Positions 34,284-43,785 of a DNA stretch of 64,000 nt are shown here, piece by piece (position 1 is the stretch's first letter; every line of letters starts with the position of its first letter). The stretch is from positions 62,001 to 126,000 of the forward strand of contig NZ_JAGA01000004.1 of assembly GCF_000526415.1 (NCBI RefSeq), in the 5' to 3' direction. The stretch comes from Kallotenue papyrolyticum (GTDB taxonomy: Bacteria > Chloroflexota > Chloroflexia > Chloroflexales > Kallotenuaceae). Under the pieces are notes generated by a model, which was not told the origin of the DNA, made no database searches, and saw only the letters and a program-made list of their open reading frames with translations. Position numbers and translations under genes: made by a program.

Positions 34284-35756
34284 ATGACCGCGATCTGGTG
34301 GCTGCGCCGCGACCTGCGCCTCGACGATAACCTGGCGCTGGCGACGGCGCTGCGCGCCAGCCAGGGCGCGGTGGTGCCGGTGTTTGTGCTCGATCCGCAG
34401 ATCCTCGCCGCGCCGGATGTCGGTGCCGCACGGGTCCATTTCGTTATGGAGTCGCTGCGCGAGCTGGATCGCCGCCTACGTGAATGCGGCGCGCGGCTGA
34501 TCGTCCGCCGCGGCCAGCCGGCACAGGAGCTGGTGCGCCTCGCGCGCGAAAGCGGGGCGCGCCTGCTCTGTTTCAACCAGGATTATGAGCCCTACGCCCG
34601 TCAGCGCGATCGGGCTGTCACCGCGGCGCTACAAGCCGAGGGGGTGCACGTCGTGGCCTGCCATGATCGACTGATTGCCGCGCCCGATGCGCTTCGTAGC
34701 GCTCAGGGCGGCCCCTTCACCGTTTACACCGCCTACCGGCGCCACTGGTTGGAGCGCGTGCTCCACGATCCAAGCTGGACGGCGCGCCACAACCGCGCCG
34801 GCGATGTGCACCTGCGGCCCATCGATCCGGCGCTGGCATCGCTGCCGATCCCCACCGCCGCCGAGCTTGGCTTTGCGCTACAGCAAACCATCGTGCCGCC
34901 GGGTGAAGAGGCCGCCCAACGCCTGCTGCGCAGCTTCACGCAACGGGAGGCTACCGGCCTGCGGCGCTACCACCGCAATCGCAACCGCCTTGACATCGAG
35001 GGTACGTCGCGGCTTGCGGCGCATCTGCGCCACGGCACGCTCTCGCCGCGCGCCGCAGCACGCGCGGCGTTGGCGTTGCGCGCACGCAGCGAGGATGCCG
35101 AACTCCGCCACGCCTGTGAAGCCTGGCTGGGCGAGCTGGCCTGGCGCGATTTTTATACCGCGGTGCTATACCACCACCCGCAGGTCCTGGAGCGGCCCTA
35201 CCGCGCGCTGTTCCACGATTTTCCCTACCGCGACGCGCCCGACGACTGGCGTGCCTGGCAGACGGGCCAGACCGGCTACCCGATCGTCGATGCAGCCATG
35301 CGCCAGCTCAACCAGGAAGGTTTCATGCACAATCGCGCGCGCATGATCGTGGCGTCGTTTCTGTGCAAAGACCTGCTGATCGACTATCGCCAGGGCGAGC
35401 GTTACTTTCTCCAGCAGCTCGCCTGTGGCGATGCCGCCGTCAACAACGGCAACTGGCAGTGGGTCGCCGGCAGCTCCAGCGATCCCCAGCCGTATTTTCG
35501 CATCTTCAACCCGGTGACGCAGGGCCGCACCTACGACCCCAATGGCGTGTACATCCGGCGCTACCTGCCCGAACTGGCGGCGCTGCCAGATGCGTATCTG
35601 CACGCGCCGTGGGAGCTGCCGGAGCGCGAAGCGCAGCGCCTCGGCTTGCGCCTCGAGCGCGACTATCCACGGCCCATCGTTGACCATGCCGCGGCCCGCG
35701 AGCGCGCGCTGCGCGTCTTGCGCGCGCAGCGCGCCCGGCCGCATGACCAGCAGTAG
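34284..35756 (+). CDS. phrB: Deoxyribodipyrimidine photolyase (class I type)
   Basis: A 490-residue flavoprotein that repairs UV-induced pyrimidine dimers with blue light. The N-terminal alpha/beta antenna domain starts W-W-L-R-R-D-L-R-L-D-D-N. The FAD-binding C-terminal domain has G-Y-P-I-V-D-A-A-M-R-Q-L, the M-H-N-R-A-R-M segment and the signature N-N-G-N-W-Q-W-V-A-G-S-S-S-D-P-Q-P-Y-F, followed by I-F-N-P. Length is normal. AGGAGG sits before the ATG. Its pairing with a peroxiredoxin suggests a light and oxygen stress response, which fits a phototroph or a surface-exposed aerobe; this is an inference. Confidence 0.95.
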   Translation: MTAIWWLRRDLRLDDNLALATALRASQGAVVPVFVLDPQILAAPDVGAARVHFVMESLRELDRRLRECGARLIVRRGQPAQELVRLARESGARLLCFNQDYEPYARQRDRAVTAALQAEGVHVVACHDRLIAAPDALRSAQGGPFTVYTAYRRHWLERVLHDPSWTARHNRAGDVHLRPIDPALASLPIPTAAELGFALQQTIVPPGEEAAQRLLRSFTQREATGLRRYHRNRNRLDIEGTSRLAAHLRHGTLSPRAAARAALALRARSEDAELRHACEAWLGELAWRDFYTAVLYHHPQVLERPYRALFHDFPYRDAPDDWRAWQTGQTGYPIVDAAMRQLNQEGFMHNRARMIVASFLCKDLLIDYRQGERYFLQQLACGDAAVNNGNWQWVAGSSSDPQPYFRIFNPVTQGRTYDPNGVYIRRYLPELAALPDAYLHAPWELPEREAQRLGLRLERDYPRPIVDHAAARERALRVLRAQRARPHDQQ

Positions 35757-35759
35757 CCC

Positions 35760-35787
35760 AGCGCGGCGCCGTTGACGGCGCTGCGCT
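35760..35787. terminator. Hairpin between convergent photolyase and P5C dehydrogenase genes
   Basis: A 12-bp stem with one wobble pair (AGCGCGGCGCCG against CGGCGCTGCGCT) and a TTGA loop, between the two stop codons. Weak T tracts on both sides. Confidence 0.55.
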
Positions 35788-35798
35788 AGCGCCGCTGC

Positions 35799-37352
35799 TT
35801 AGAAACGTTCGGTGATCGACTTGGCCTGCGTGAAGAGCAGCAGGTAGTCCGGACCGCCGGCCTTGGAGTCGGTGCCGCTCATGTTGAAGCCGCCGAAGGG
35901 CTGCACGCCCACCAGCGCGCCGGTGATCTTGCGGTTGATGTAGAGATTACCGACGTGGAAGGTGCGCTTGGCGCGCTCGATGCGCTCACGGTTGCGCGAG
36001 ATCAGACCGCCGGTCAGACCATACTCGCTGGCATTGAACAGCCGCTCGGCATCGTCGAAGTCACGCGCGCGCAGAAAGGCCAGCACCGGCCCGAAGATCT
36101 CCTCGCAGGCCACGCGGCTGGTTTCGGGCACATCCGCGATGATCGTCGGCGGGATGAAAAAGCCCTCCGCGCCGTCGCCGGCCTCGCCGCCGAGCACCAG
36201 CCGCCCATCGCCCTTGCCGATGGCGATGTAGTCTTTGATCTTGGCGAAGGCGTTGCGGTCGATCACCGCGCCCATAAAGACGCCCTGCTGCGCGGGATCG
36301 CCCACCGTCAGCGCGCGCGCCCGTTCGATCACCCGCTCCAGCACCTGATCATAGACCGCATCTACCACGATCGCGCGCGAACAGGCCGAGCACTTCTGGC
36401 CCTGGAAGCCAAAGGCCGACAGGGTGATCGCCTCGGCGGCCAGATCGAGATCGGCGCTTTCGTCCACCACGATCGCGTCCTTGCCGCCCATCTCCAGGAT
36501 CGTGCGCTTGAGCCAGTTCTGGCCCGGCTGGCGCTTCGCCGCGCGCTCGAAGATGCGCAGCCCAACCTCCTTGGAGCCGGTGAAGGCGATGAAGCGCGTC
36601 AGCGGATGATCGACCAGCGCATCGCCCATGGCCCCGCCCGGCCCGGGCACGAAGTTGAGCACGCCCGGCGGCAACTGGCACTCCTCGTTCATGATCGCCA
36701 CGAACTGCGCGGCGATCGTGGGCGAGGCCGAGGCCGGCTTGAGCACCACGGTGTTGCCCGCCACCAGCGCGGCGGTGGTCATGCCCACCAGGATCGCCAG
36801 CGGGAAGTTCCAGGGCGGGATCACCACGCCCACGCCTAGCGGGATGTAGTGCAGTTCGTTGCTCTCGCCGGGGTAGGGCACCACCTCCTGCGCGCCGGCC
36901 AGGCGCAGCATCTGGCGCGCGTAGTACTCGCAGAAGTCGATCGCCTCGGCGACGTCGGCATCGGCTTCGGCCCAGCTCTTGGAGACCTCGTAGGTCATCC
37001 AGGCGGCCAGCTCGTGCTTGCGGCGGCGCATGATCGCGGCGGCTTTGAGCAAGTAGCCGGCGCGCTCGGCGGGCGGCACGAAGCGCCAGCGTTCAAAGGC
37101 CTGCGCCGCGGCGCGGATCGCCTGATCGGCGTGCTCGACCGTGGCCTTGGCAAAACGGCCCACCACCTGATCCGGCCTGGCCGGATTGATCGAGGTGGAG
37201 GTCTCCTCGGTCATGATCGCCTCGCCGCCGATGATCAGCGGGTAGCTCTGCCCCAACTGGCGGCCCACCTGCTCCAACGCGGCGCGATAGGCGCGGGCGT
37301 TGGCCTCTATCGTAAAATCGGTGTATGGCTCGTTGCGGAACGGCGTCAGCAT
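35799..37352 (-). CDS. pruA: 1-Pyrroline-5-carboxylate (L-glutamate gamma-semialdehyde) dehydrogenase
   Basis: A 517-residue aldehyde dehydrogenase of the RocA/PruA type, the second step of proline breakdown, giving glutamate. Visible: N-terminal P-F-R-N-E-P-Y-T-D-F typical of this subgroup, coenzyme loop I-P-P-W-N-F-P-L-A-I, G-N-T-V-V-L-K-P-A, F-T-G-S-K-E-V-G, the general base in L-E-M-G-G-K-D and the catalytic Cys in G-Q-K-C-S-A-C-S-R. The ATG at 37352 follows AGGAGG. No proline dehydrogenase gene is adjacent, so its partner must be elsewhere. An extended -10 lies upstream at 37393-37401. Confidence 0.94.
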   Translation of the reverse strand: MLTPFRNEPYTDFTIEANARAYRAALEQVGRQLGQSYPLIIGGEAIMTEETSTSINPARPDQVVGRFAKATVEHADQAIRAAAQAFERWRFVPPAERAGYLLKAAAIMRRRKHELAAWMTYEVSKSWAEADADVAEAIDFCEYYARQMLRLAGAQEVVPYPGESNELHYIPLGVGVVIPPWNFPLAILVGMTTAALVAGNTVVLKPASASPTIAAQFVAIMNEECQLPPGVLNFVPGPGGAMGDALVDHPLTRFIAFTGSKEVGLRIFERAAKRQPGQNWLKRTILEMGGKDAIVVDESADLDLAAEAITLSAFGFQGQKCSACSRAIVVDAVYDQVLERVIERARALTVGDPAQQGVFMGAVIDRNAFAKIKDYIAIGKGDGRLVLGGEAGDGAEGFFIPPTIIADVPETSRVACEEIFGPVLAFLRARDFDDAERLFNASEYGLTGGLISRNRERIERAKRTFHVGNLYINRKITGALVGVQPFGGFNMSGTDSKAGGPDYLLLFTQAKSITERF

Positions 37353-37392
37353 CCCTACCTCCTTGTAGCGGCTGCCTGATCTTCTTGAGGCG

Positions 37393-37401
37393 ATTATAGC
37401 A
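37393..37401 (-). promoter_or_regulatory. Extended -10 for pruA
   Basis: TGCTATAAT on the minus strand with a perfect hexamer, 40 bases from the ATG at 37352. Confidence 0.55.
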
Positions 37402-37476
37402 CAGGGGCATACCGCCACGCGACCGGACGCCGCCGGAGCACAGGCAGCACGCCGTCACGTCGCGCTAGGGGGAGGC

Positions 37477-38739
37477 TCACGCGCCCGTCGCCAGCGGATC
37501 GGCGCTCAGCGGCTGGCGGGTGCGCCGGTCGATCAGCAACGCCAGCCCGGCGGCCAGCACCGCCAGCGCGCCGGCGGCGACAAAGGCCGGTCCATAGACT
37601 CCCAGCCAGTCGTGGATCACGCCGCCGAGCCAGGCCGCCAGCGCCGCGCCAACCTGATGCGCGCAGAAGATCCAGCCGAAGATCGTACCCACCTGCCGCC
37701 GCCCGAAGGTGTCGGCCACCAGCGTGGTGGTGGGCGGCACGGTGGCGATGTAGTCCAGACCAAACAGGATCGCAAAGGCTGCCAGCCCGCCGGAGCTGCT
37801 CACAAACGGCAGCCACAGTAGCGACAGGCCGCGCAGGCCGTAGTAGATCGCCAGCAGCCGGCGCGGATCGTAGCGGTCGGTCAGCCAGCCCGAGACGATC
37901 GTGCCCAGGAAATTCATCGCACCCATCAGCGCCAGCAGATTGGCGGCGACGGTGGGCGTCACGCCGTGATCGCCCACATGCGGGATGAAATGCGTGCCCA
38001 CCAGCCCGTTGGAGGTCGCGCCGCAGATCAGAAAGGTGAGCGCCAGCAGCCAAAAAGTGGGCGTTGCCAGCGCCTGGCGCAGCGCCTGGCCCACCGGCGC
38101 GGATGGCGCGGCGGGCAACGCCGTGTCGGCGCCATAGGGACGCAGCCCCACATCGGCGGGCTGATCGCGCATCAACCAAACGACCGGCGGCAGCAGCAGC
38201 AGCGCCAGGCCGCCCAGTAGCAGCACGCTGAGACGCCATCCGCCGCGCGCCGCCAGCTGCACCAGCAGCGGATAGAAGATCAGTTGGCCTGCCGAGGTCG
38301 CCGCGCCGAAGATACCGGTCACCAGCCCGCGCCGGCGCACGAACCAGCGGTGGGCCACGGCGGCGCCGAGCACCAGCGCCACCATGCCGGTGCCGATACC
38401 GCTCAGCGCACCCCAGAAGAGGTAGAGCTGCCACAGCGCCGTCATGCGCGCGCTGGCGAGCATGCTCGCGCCGATCAGCGCCAACCCGGCCAGCAGCACG
38501 CGCCGCGGCCCCAGACGGTCGATCACCGCGCCGCTCACGGGCGCCACCGCGCCGTAGAGCAACAGACCCAGCGAGACCGCCGCCGACAGCAGCGCGCGAC
38601 TCCAGCCCAGCTCCTGCTCCAGCGGTAGCAGCAGCGCCCCGGGCGCGGAGCGCACCCCCGCCGCGATCACGATCGCCAGCGCCGTGATCGCCACCACGAT
38701 CCAGCCGTAGAAACAACGCTGCCCGCCTGCGGAACGCAT
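37477..38739 (-). CDS. MFS transporter, F-Y-G-W type
   Basis: A 420-residue major facilitator protein with 12 hydrophobic segments. The start R-C-F-Y-G-W-I-V-V-A-I-T-A-L is typical of the oxalate/formate-antiporter and monocarboxylate-like MFS branch. The motif between helices 2 and 3 is G-A-V-I-D-R-L-G-P-R-R, repeated as S-G-W-L-T-D-R-Y-D-P-R-R between helices 8 and 9. Substrate is unknown; small organic acids are the usual guess for this branch. AGGAG lies before the ATG at 38739. It follows typA after a strong terminator, so it has separate expression, although I see no clear promoter in the 30 bases between. Confidence 0.85.
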   Translation of the reverse strand: MRSAGGQRCFYGWIVVAITALAIVIAAGVRSAPGALLLPLEQELGWSRALLSAAVSLGLLLYGAVAPVSGAVIDRLGPRRVLLAGLALIGASMLASARMTALWQLYLFWGALSGIGTGMVALVLGAAVAHRWFVRRRGLVTGIFGAATSAGQLIFYPLLVQLAARGGWRLSVLLLGGLALLLLPPVVWLMRDQPADVGLRPYGADTALPAAPSAPVGQALRQALATPTFWLLALTFLICGATSNGLVGTHFIPHVGDHGVTPTVAANLLALMGAMNFLGTIVSGWLTDRYDPRRLLAIYYGLRGLSLLWLPFVSSSGGLAAFAILFGLDYIATVPPTTTLVADTFGRRQVGTIFGWIFCAHQVGAALAAWLGGVIHDWLGVYGPAFVAAGALAVLAAGLALLIDRRTRQPLSADPLATGA

Positions 38740-38768
38740 ATCCGGCTCCTGTCCCCGAAGAAAACACG

Positions 38769-38791
38769 CGAGGGCGCGCGACGCGCCCTCG
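38769..38791 (-). terminator. Rho-independent terminator for typA
   Basis: A perfect 10-bp stem (CGAGGGCGCG and complement) with a 3-base loop. On the minus strand it is followed by TGTTTTCTTC. It lies 72 bases after the typA stop. Confidence 0.8.
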
Positions 38792-38862
38792 ACTATCGTA
38801 GCGCCACACCCTGCGCGTGTGAAGGGACAATCGGCGCGTCCTTTGTCCGCTGCGGCCCGTCT

Positions 38863-40692
38863 TCAGCCTCGCGCCTTGGCCGCCGAGGCCGCGCGGCTGC
38901 GATCATGCTTGGAGAGCAGCCGCTTGCGCAGCCGGAAGGCTGCCGGCGTCACCTCCAGCAGCTCGTCATCGGCCAGATACTCGATCGCATCGTCCAGCGA
39001 CAGCTGCCGCGGCGGATCGAGGTAGAGCGCCTCTTCCGCCGTGGAGCGCCGGATGTTGGTCAGATGCTTTTTGCGGCAGACGTTGACCTCCAGATCCGTA
39101 TCGCGGTTGTGCTGGCCAACGATCATACCCTCGTACACTTCGGTGCCGGGCGTGATGAAGAGCTGGCCGCGCTCCTGGGCGCTGTGCAGGCCATAGGTGG
39201 TGGCCGTGCCCGCCTCCCAGGCAATCAGCGAGCCGTGTGCGCGCGTGGCGATCTCGCCGGCGTAGGGCTCGTAGCCCGCCAGCAGTGTATTGAGCACGCC
39301 CTCGCCGCGCGTGGCGGTCAGAAACTGCTGGCGAAAGCCGAGCAGCCCGCGCGTCGGCACCAGGTAACTGAAGTGCACCATGCCATCCTCGCGCACGCGC
39401 ATATCGCGCATCTGGCCGCGGCGCTGGCCCAACAGCTCGACGACGACCCCCTGATAGGCACTGCTGACCTCGATCTCCACCAGCTCGACCGGCTCGCACA
39501 GCCGCCCGTCGATCTCGCGCAGAATCACCTCGGGCCGACTCACCTGGAACTCGTAGCCCTCGCGACGCATGGTCTCGATCAGGATACCCAAGTGGAGCTC
39601 GCCGCGCCCGGCGACCAGAAAGGTATCCGGCGCTTCGGTATCGGCAACACGCAGCGCCACATCGCGCTCGGTTTCGCGCATCAGGCGTTCGCGCAACTGC
39701 CGCGAGGTGACGAAGGTGCCCTCGCGTCCGGCAAACGGGCTGGTATTGACACCGAAGGTCATGCGCACGGTCGGCTCTTCGACTACGATCGGCGGCAGCG
39801 GACGCGGATCTTGGGGGTCGGCGATCGTGTCGCCAATGCCCACCTCGGGTAGACCGGTCAGCGCGATGATGTCGCCGGCCTCCGCAACATCAACCTCCAG
39901 CCGTTGCAGCCCCTGGTGGGTGAAGACCTGGCCCACGCGCAGCGGCGTGATCTGTCCGGCGCGATCGATACGCGCCACGCTCTGACCACGGCGGATCGTG
40001 CCGCTGCTGAGCCGCCCGATCACGATCTTGCCCTTGTAGTCGTCGTAGCCCAGCAGCGTAGCCTGAAACTGGAGCGGGCCGTGCGCCTCCACACGCGGAC
40101 CGGGCAGATACTGCAAGATCGTCTCGAACAGCGGCTCCAGCGTCGGCGTGAGCGCCGCGGGATCGGGGCCGGCGCGCCCGGTCAGGGCGTCGGTGTAGAT
40201 GATCGGGAAGTCGGCCTGCTCGTCGCTGGCGCCCAGATCAACGAACAGGTCAAAAGTGGCGTTGACCACCTCGTTGGGCCGCGCGTTGGGCCGATCGATC
40301 TTGTTGACCACCACGATCGCGCGGTGGCCGCGCCGCAGGGCCTGGCGCAGCACAAAGCGCGTCTGGGGCATCGGCCCCTCAACGGCATCCACCAACAGCA
40401 GCACGCCATCGACCATGTTCATGACGCGCTCGACCTCGCCGCCGAAGTCGGCATGGCCAGGCGTGTCCACGATATTGATCTTGACGCCCTGGTAGGTGAT
40501 CGCCGTGTTTTTGGCCAGGATGGTAATGCCACGCTCGCGCTCCAGTGCATGGGAATCGAGCACGCGCTCGGCCACCTGCTGGTTGTCGCGAAAAATATGG
40601 CTCTGCTTGAGCATCGCATCCACCAGCGTGGTCTTGCCGTGATCGACGTGGGCAATAATTGCAATGTTACGGATATCGGTTCGCTGCGTCAT
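38863..40692 (-). CDS. typA: GTP-binding protein TypA/BipA
   Basis: A 609-residue translational GTPase related to EF-G and LepA that helps 50S assembly and translation under stress or cold. The G1 loop A-H-V-D-H-G-K-T-T (residues 14-22), G2 R-G-I-T-I, G3 D-T-P-G-H-A-D-F-G and G4 N-K-I-D-R are intact. The C-terminal domain carries the BipA-specific positively charged region, with K-K-H-L-T-N-I-R near the end. The ATG at 40692 is chosen because homology begins right after it; its ribosome site is weak. The leader carries a terminator-like hairpin just below the -10 (separate entry). Confidence 0.97.
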   Translation of the reverse strand: MTQRTDIRNIAIIAHVDHGKTTLVDAMLKQSHIFRDNQQVAERVLDSHALERERGITILAKNTAITYQGVKINIVDTPGHADFGGEVERVMNMVDGVLLLVDAVEGPMPQTRFVLRQALRRGHRAIVVVNKIDRPNARPNEVVNATFDLFVDLGASDEQADFPIIYTDALTGRAGPDPAALTPTLEPLFETILQYLPGPRVEAHGPLQFQATLLGYDDYKGKIVIGRLSSGTIRRGQSVARIDRAGQITPLRVGQVFTHQGLQRLEVDVAEAGDIIALTGLPEVGIGDTIADPQDPRPLPPIVVEEPTVRMTFGVNTSPFAGREGTFVTSRQLRERLMRETERDVALRVADTEAPDTFLVAGRGELHLGILIETMRREGYEFQVSRPEVILREIDGRLCEPVELVEIEVSSAYQGVVVELLGQRRGQMRDMRVREDGMVHFSYLVPTRGLLGFRQQFLTATRGEGVLNTLLAGYEPYAGEIATRAHGSLIAWEAGTATTYGLHSAQERGQLFITPGTEVYEGMIVGQHNRDTDLEVNVCRKKHLTNIRRSTAEEALYLDPPRQLSLDDAIEYLADDELLEVTPAAFRLRKRLLSKHDRSRAASAAKARG

Positions 40693-40750
40693 CAACTTCG
40701 CTCTGGATGGAACGCCGACGGGCGGCGCGCCGTGATCGATCCACAAAGAA

Positions 40751-40786
40751 CGGCAGCGCGGACGCTGCCGTCAGCGTATTGTACCA
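40751..40786 (-). promoter_or_regulatory. typA promoter -10 and leader hairpin
   Basis: Minus strand: extended -10 TGGTACAAT (40778-40786), then about eight bases later an 8-bp stem CGGCAGCG / CGCTGCCG (40751-40770) with a 4-base loop and a TTCTTTGT tail, all before the typA ATG. It looks like an intrinsic terminator or 5' stabiliser at the start of the message. Confidence 0.5.
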
Positions 40787-40808
40787 TGCCGACCAGAGCA
40801 TGGACTCG

Positions 40809-40817
40809 TGCTATAAT
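40809..40817 (+). promoter_or_regulatory. Extended -10 for the purine permease gene
   Basis: TGCTATAAT with a perfect hexamer. It leaves a leader of about 110 bases before the GTG at 40935. I looked for a purine riboswitch core in that leader and see none. Confidence 0.55.
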
Positions 40818-40934
40818 CGCCGCGGCATGCTGGCCCCCGGCATGGTCGCACCCGGCGCGCTGGCCGCGTCGGACGGGGCTGCACTGCGCCATCCGCCACG
40901 CTCCGGGAGGCTCGTTCATGGTGGGAGGTTGTTT

Positions 40935-42344
40935 GTGAGTACATCTGCCCGCACCAGTCAGCAGGACTCTGCCCTTGCGCGCTACTTTCGCTTTGCCGAG
41001 CGCGGGACCGACCTGCGCACAGAAATCCTAGGCGGCATCACAACCTTTTTCGTGATGGCCTACATCATCTTTCTCAACCCGACGATCCTGACGCTCAACC
41101 GCGCGGCGGAGCCGCCGGTAGTGCCACCCTTCGCCGGTCTGGTCACGGCCACCTGCCTAGCTGCGGCGATTGTAACCATCGCCATGGGGCTGTTCACCAA
41201 CTACCCCTTCGCTGCCGCCAGCGGCCTGGGGCTCAACGCCGTGGTGGCCTTTGACCTGATCGCCACGCGGCAGATGCCCTGGCAGGCAGCCATGGGCGTG
41301 ATCTTTCTGGAAGGCGTGCTGATCACGCTGCTGGTGCTGACCGGCTTTCGCGAGGCGGTCTTCAACGCCATTCCGCTGACGCTCAAGCGGGCGATCAGCG
41401 TCGGCATCGGGCTGTTCATCCTGTTCATCGGCCTGGTCAATGCCGGCATTGTGCAGCGCAACCCGGTCGAGGGCAGCACGCCCCTGACGCTGGGCGCGTT
41501 CAATCGGCTGTCGGTGGGCATGGCCGTGCTGGGCCTGTTGCTGACGCTGTGGCTGATGTCGCGGCGCGTCAAGGCGGCGCTGTTGCTGGGCATTCTGCTG
41601 ACCACGCTGATCGCCGTTGTGATCCGCCTGATCGTGCCCAACGCGCCGGTATCGAGCGTGCCGAGCGCCGCCGACCTCCGTTCGCTCGCGCTGCTGCCGA
41701 TCGACTTCAGCACGATCGGTGCGGGCTTCAACTTCCAGGTCTTCGACCTGCTGGGCATCGTGCCGGCACTGCTGGTGATCTTCTCGCTGATGCTCTCCGA
41801 CTTTTTCGACACCATGGGCACGATCGTGGGCGTGGGCGAGGAAGCCGGCTTCGTGGACGAAGAAGGCCGCCTGCCGGGCGCCAACCGCGTGCTGCTGGTC
41901 GACTCGCTGGCCGCGGCGCTGGGCGGCTTGTTCGGCGTCTCCTCGGTGACAACCTACATCGAATCGGCGGCAGGCGTGGCCGAGGGCGCGCGCACTGGGC
42001 TGGCCTCGGTCGTCACCGGCCTGCTGTTCCTGCTGGCGCTGGTGCTGGCGCCGCTGGCCGGGCTGGTACCGCCGGAAGCGACCGCGCCGGCGCTGATCAT
42101 CGTCGGCTTCCTGATGTTCGCTGCCGTGCGTGAGATCGACGTGACCGATCTCTTCGATGGCTTTCCGGCGCTGGTGACGTTGATCATGATGCCGCTGACC
42201 TATTCAATCACCAACGGCATCGGCGCGGGCTTCATCGTGTATGTCTTCCTGCGGCTGGTGAGTGGCCGCGCACGCGAAGTGCACCCGCTGCTGTGGATCG
42301 TGTCGCTGGCCTTTGTGCTGTACTTCATCGCGCCGCTGCTCTAG
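40935..42344 (+). CDS. Purine/xanthine permease, AzgA-like (NCS2-related)
   Basis: A 469-residue transporter with about 13 hydrophobic segments, matching the AzgA adenine/guanine/hypoxanthine permease branch. Marks: E-I-L-G-G-I-T-T-F-F-V-M-A-Y-I-I-F-L-N-P near the start, A-S-G-L-G-L-N-A-V-V-A-F, and the motif D-F-F-D-T-M-G-T-I-V-G-V-G-E-E-A-G-F around mid-protein. GTG at 40935 is chosen because GGGAGG lies six bases upstream and homology starts soon after. It imports purine bases with protons in known members. It ends at a strong bidirectional terminator. Confidence 0.93.
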   Translation: MSTSARTSQQDSALARYFRFAERGTDLRTEILGGITTFFVMAYIIFLNPTILTLNRAAEPPVVPPFAGLVTATCLAAAIVTIAMGLFTNYPFAAASGLGLNAVVAFDLIATRQMPWQAAMGVIFLEGVLITLLVLTGFREAVFNAIPLTLKRAISVGIGLFILFIGLVNAGIVQRNPVEGSTPLTLGAFNRLSVGMAVLGLLLTLWLMSRRVKAALLLGILLTTLIAVVIRLIVPNAPVSSVPSAADLRSLALLPIDFSTIGAGFNFQVFDLLGIVPALLVIFSLMLSDFFDTMGTIVGVGEEAGFVDEEGRLPGANRVLLVDSLAAALGGLFGVSSVTTYIESAAGVAEGARTGLASVVTGLLFLLALVLAPLAGLVPPEATAPALIIVGFLMFAAVREIDVTDLFDGFPALVTLIMMPLTYSITNGIGAGFIVYVFLRLVSGRAREVHPLLWIVSLAFVLYFIAPLL

Positions 42345-42370
42345 CCGCGACGCCAACAGCGCTGCACAGC

Positions 42371-42401
42371 AGCGACGGGCGGTTGCGTACCGCCCGTCGC
42401 T
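42371..42401. terminator. Bidirectional terminator between purine permease and DoxX genes
   Basis: A perfect 13-bp stem (AGCGACGGGCGGT and complement) with a 5-base loop, midway between convergent stop codons. Confidence 0.65.
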
Positions 42402-42432
42402 GCCGGTGGCGCGTCAAGATCGCTCAGATCCG

Positions 42433-43032
42433 CTAGGCGCCGACCTCCTGCTCGCGCTCGGCCGCATCCTGGGCCTCGGTTGCGTCGCGCGCCTGGGCCT
42501 GCTGCTGCGCGGCGGGCTGCTCACGCGTCAGCTCCAGTGCCACAATGCCGGCCGCCACGCCCGCGGCGGTGAGTGCCACCAGCGGCTTGGGCACACGCAG
42601 GTTGAGCGCGGCATCCAACGAGTAGCGCCCCGGCCCGGCCAGCGCTAGCGCGGTGGCAATCGCCATGTACACCACCGGCAGCTCGGCGCCACCGGCGCTA
42701 ACCCAGATCGGCTTGCCGCGGTGCGCGGTGAGCGTTGCTGCCAGCATCGGCCCAAAGGTGCTGACCGCGCCGATCGGCGTCAGCAGACCAAGCGCCATCA
42801 ACACGCCGCTGGCAAACTCGCTCGCGCCGGCCAGATAGGCCCAGGGCTTGCCCGGCTTGAGGCCCAACGATTCGAGCCAGCCGCCGGTGCCCTCCGGCCC
42901 GTAGCCGCCCAGCACACCCCACAGCTTCTGCGCGCCATGCCCAGCCAACAGGCTGCCCGCCGTGACACGCAGCGCCAACAGGGCAACATCCATCGGTCCG
43001 GCTTGTTCTCGGCGTCGCCATCCACGTCGCAT
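42433..43032 (-). CDS. DoxX family membrane protein
   Basis: A 199-residue protein with four hydrophobic segments. L-R-V-T-A-G-S-L-L-A-G-H-G-A-Q-K-L at the N-terminus and G-L-L-T-P-I-G-A-V after the second helix match the DoxX/DoxD-like family, small membrane proteins linked to redox or thiosulfate metabolism in some archaea and to oxidative stress in mycobacteria. An extra C-terminal charged Gln/Ala/Glu tail of about 30 residues is unusual. GGGAGG lies upstream of the ATG at 43032. It follows the PRC-barrel gene on the same strand after only 12 bases, so they are co-transcribed. Confidence 0.82.
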   Translation of the reverse strand: MRRGWRRREQAGPMDVALLALRVTAGSLLAGHGAQKLWGVLGGYGPEGTGGWLESLGLKPGKPWAYLAGASEFASGVLMALGLLTPIGAVSTFGPMLAATLTAHRGKPIWVSAGGAELPVVYMAIATALALAGPGRYSLDAALNLRVPKPLVALTAAGVAAGIVALELTREQPAAQQQAQARDATEAQDAAEREQEVGA

Positions 43033-43044
43033 AGCAACCTCCCT

Positions 43045-43662
43045 CTACAGTCCTCCGCGCACAGTCGTCGCAGAGCCAGAAGCGTCGGTCGTGCCGGCTC
43101 CGGCACGGCGCTCAACGACGATGCGCTGCTCCTCCCAGCGCTGGATCGCCGCCGCCGGCACGCGCGAGCCATCGTCGAGCAGCAGTGCCTGAGGGCGACC
43201 GGTCTCCACCACCAGCCCGGCCAGCTGGTAGCGCACATCCTCCGACGTCGGCACTACCTTGGTGGCTTTGCTCAGGGTGATCGCCGCGGCCGCCAGCGTC
43301 GATTCGGTTTCGCGCGCGCCGGTGCGTTCAGTGGCATGGCCGGGATCGACCGCCACAGCCGTCACGCCCGGCGCGGGCGTCAGCGCGCTCACATCGGGTG
43401 CGGCTTGCTCCGGCGTGTCGAGCGCGTGCTGAAGCGATGGTACTGGGAAGGAGCGCCATTCCTCAGGCGCGATCGACAACCGGATCGTCTCCGCCTCGGC
43501 CTGTTCGACCACACTGATCGGCAGCACACGTGCATCACCCAGCAAGCCGGGCTTGACCACCAGTTGGTTGGCGATCCCCTGGTTGAGGATGATCTGGCTC
43601 AGCGTCCCGAGCTGCTCGTCGCCTGCCAGCACAACCGCGCCGAAGCGGTAGATGTGTTGCAT
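43045..43662 (-). CDS. PRC-barrel-like domain protein
   Basis: A 205-residue protein. The N-terminal 70 residues (F-G-A-V-V-L-A-G-D-E-Q-L-G-T-L, I-A-N-Q-L-V-V-K-P, D-A-R-V-L-P-I-S-V-V-E-Q-A) follow the PRC-barrel pattern found in RimM and photosynthetic reaction-centre H subunits and in many small stress proteins. The middle is Pro/Ala-rich and the C-terminus holds a second possible beta segment (Y-Q-L-A-G-L-V-V-E). Function is unknown. The ATG at 43662 is preceded by AGGGGG; longer in-frame starts overlap the divergent zinc-ribbon gene and are discarded. Confidence 0.65.
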   Translation of the reverse strand: MQHIYRFGAVVLAGDEQLGTLSQIILNQGIANQLVVKPGLLGDARVLPISVVEQAEAETIRLSIAPEEWRSFPVPSLQHALDTPEQAAPDVSALTPAPGVTAVAVDPGHATERTGARETESTLAAAAITLSKATKVVPTSEDVRYQLAGLVVETGRPQALLLDDGSRVPAAAIQRWEEQRIVVERRAGAGTTDASGSATTVRGGL

Positions 43663-43785
43663 ACCGACCCCCTGGCTCCGCGCCACAACGTTCACAAAAA
43701 CCGTCCAATGCTGTAGCAAGTGGTTTGCCAACAATCGGGCGCCAGGCGCCCGGCAACTGTGGTACGATGAACAGGGAACGAGATC

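Noticed and set aside
40818-40934. Purine riboswitch in the leader of the purine permease gene
   Set aside because: The leader has no recognisable three-way junction core or conserved loop bases.
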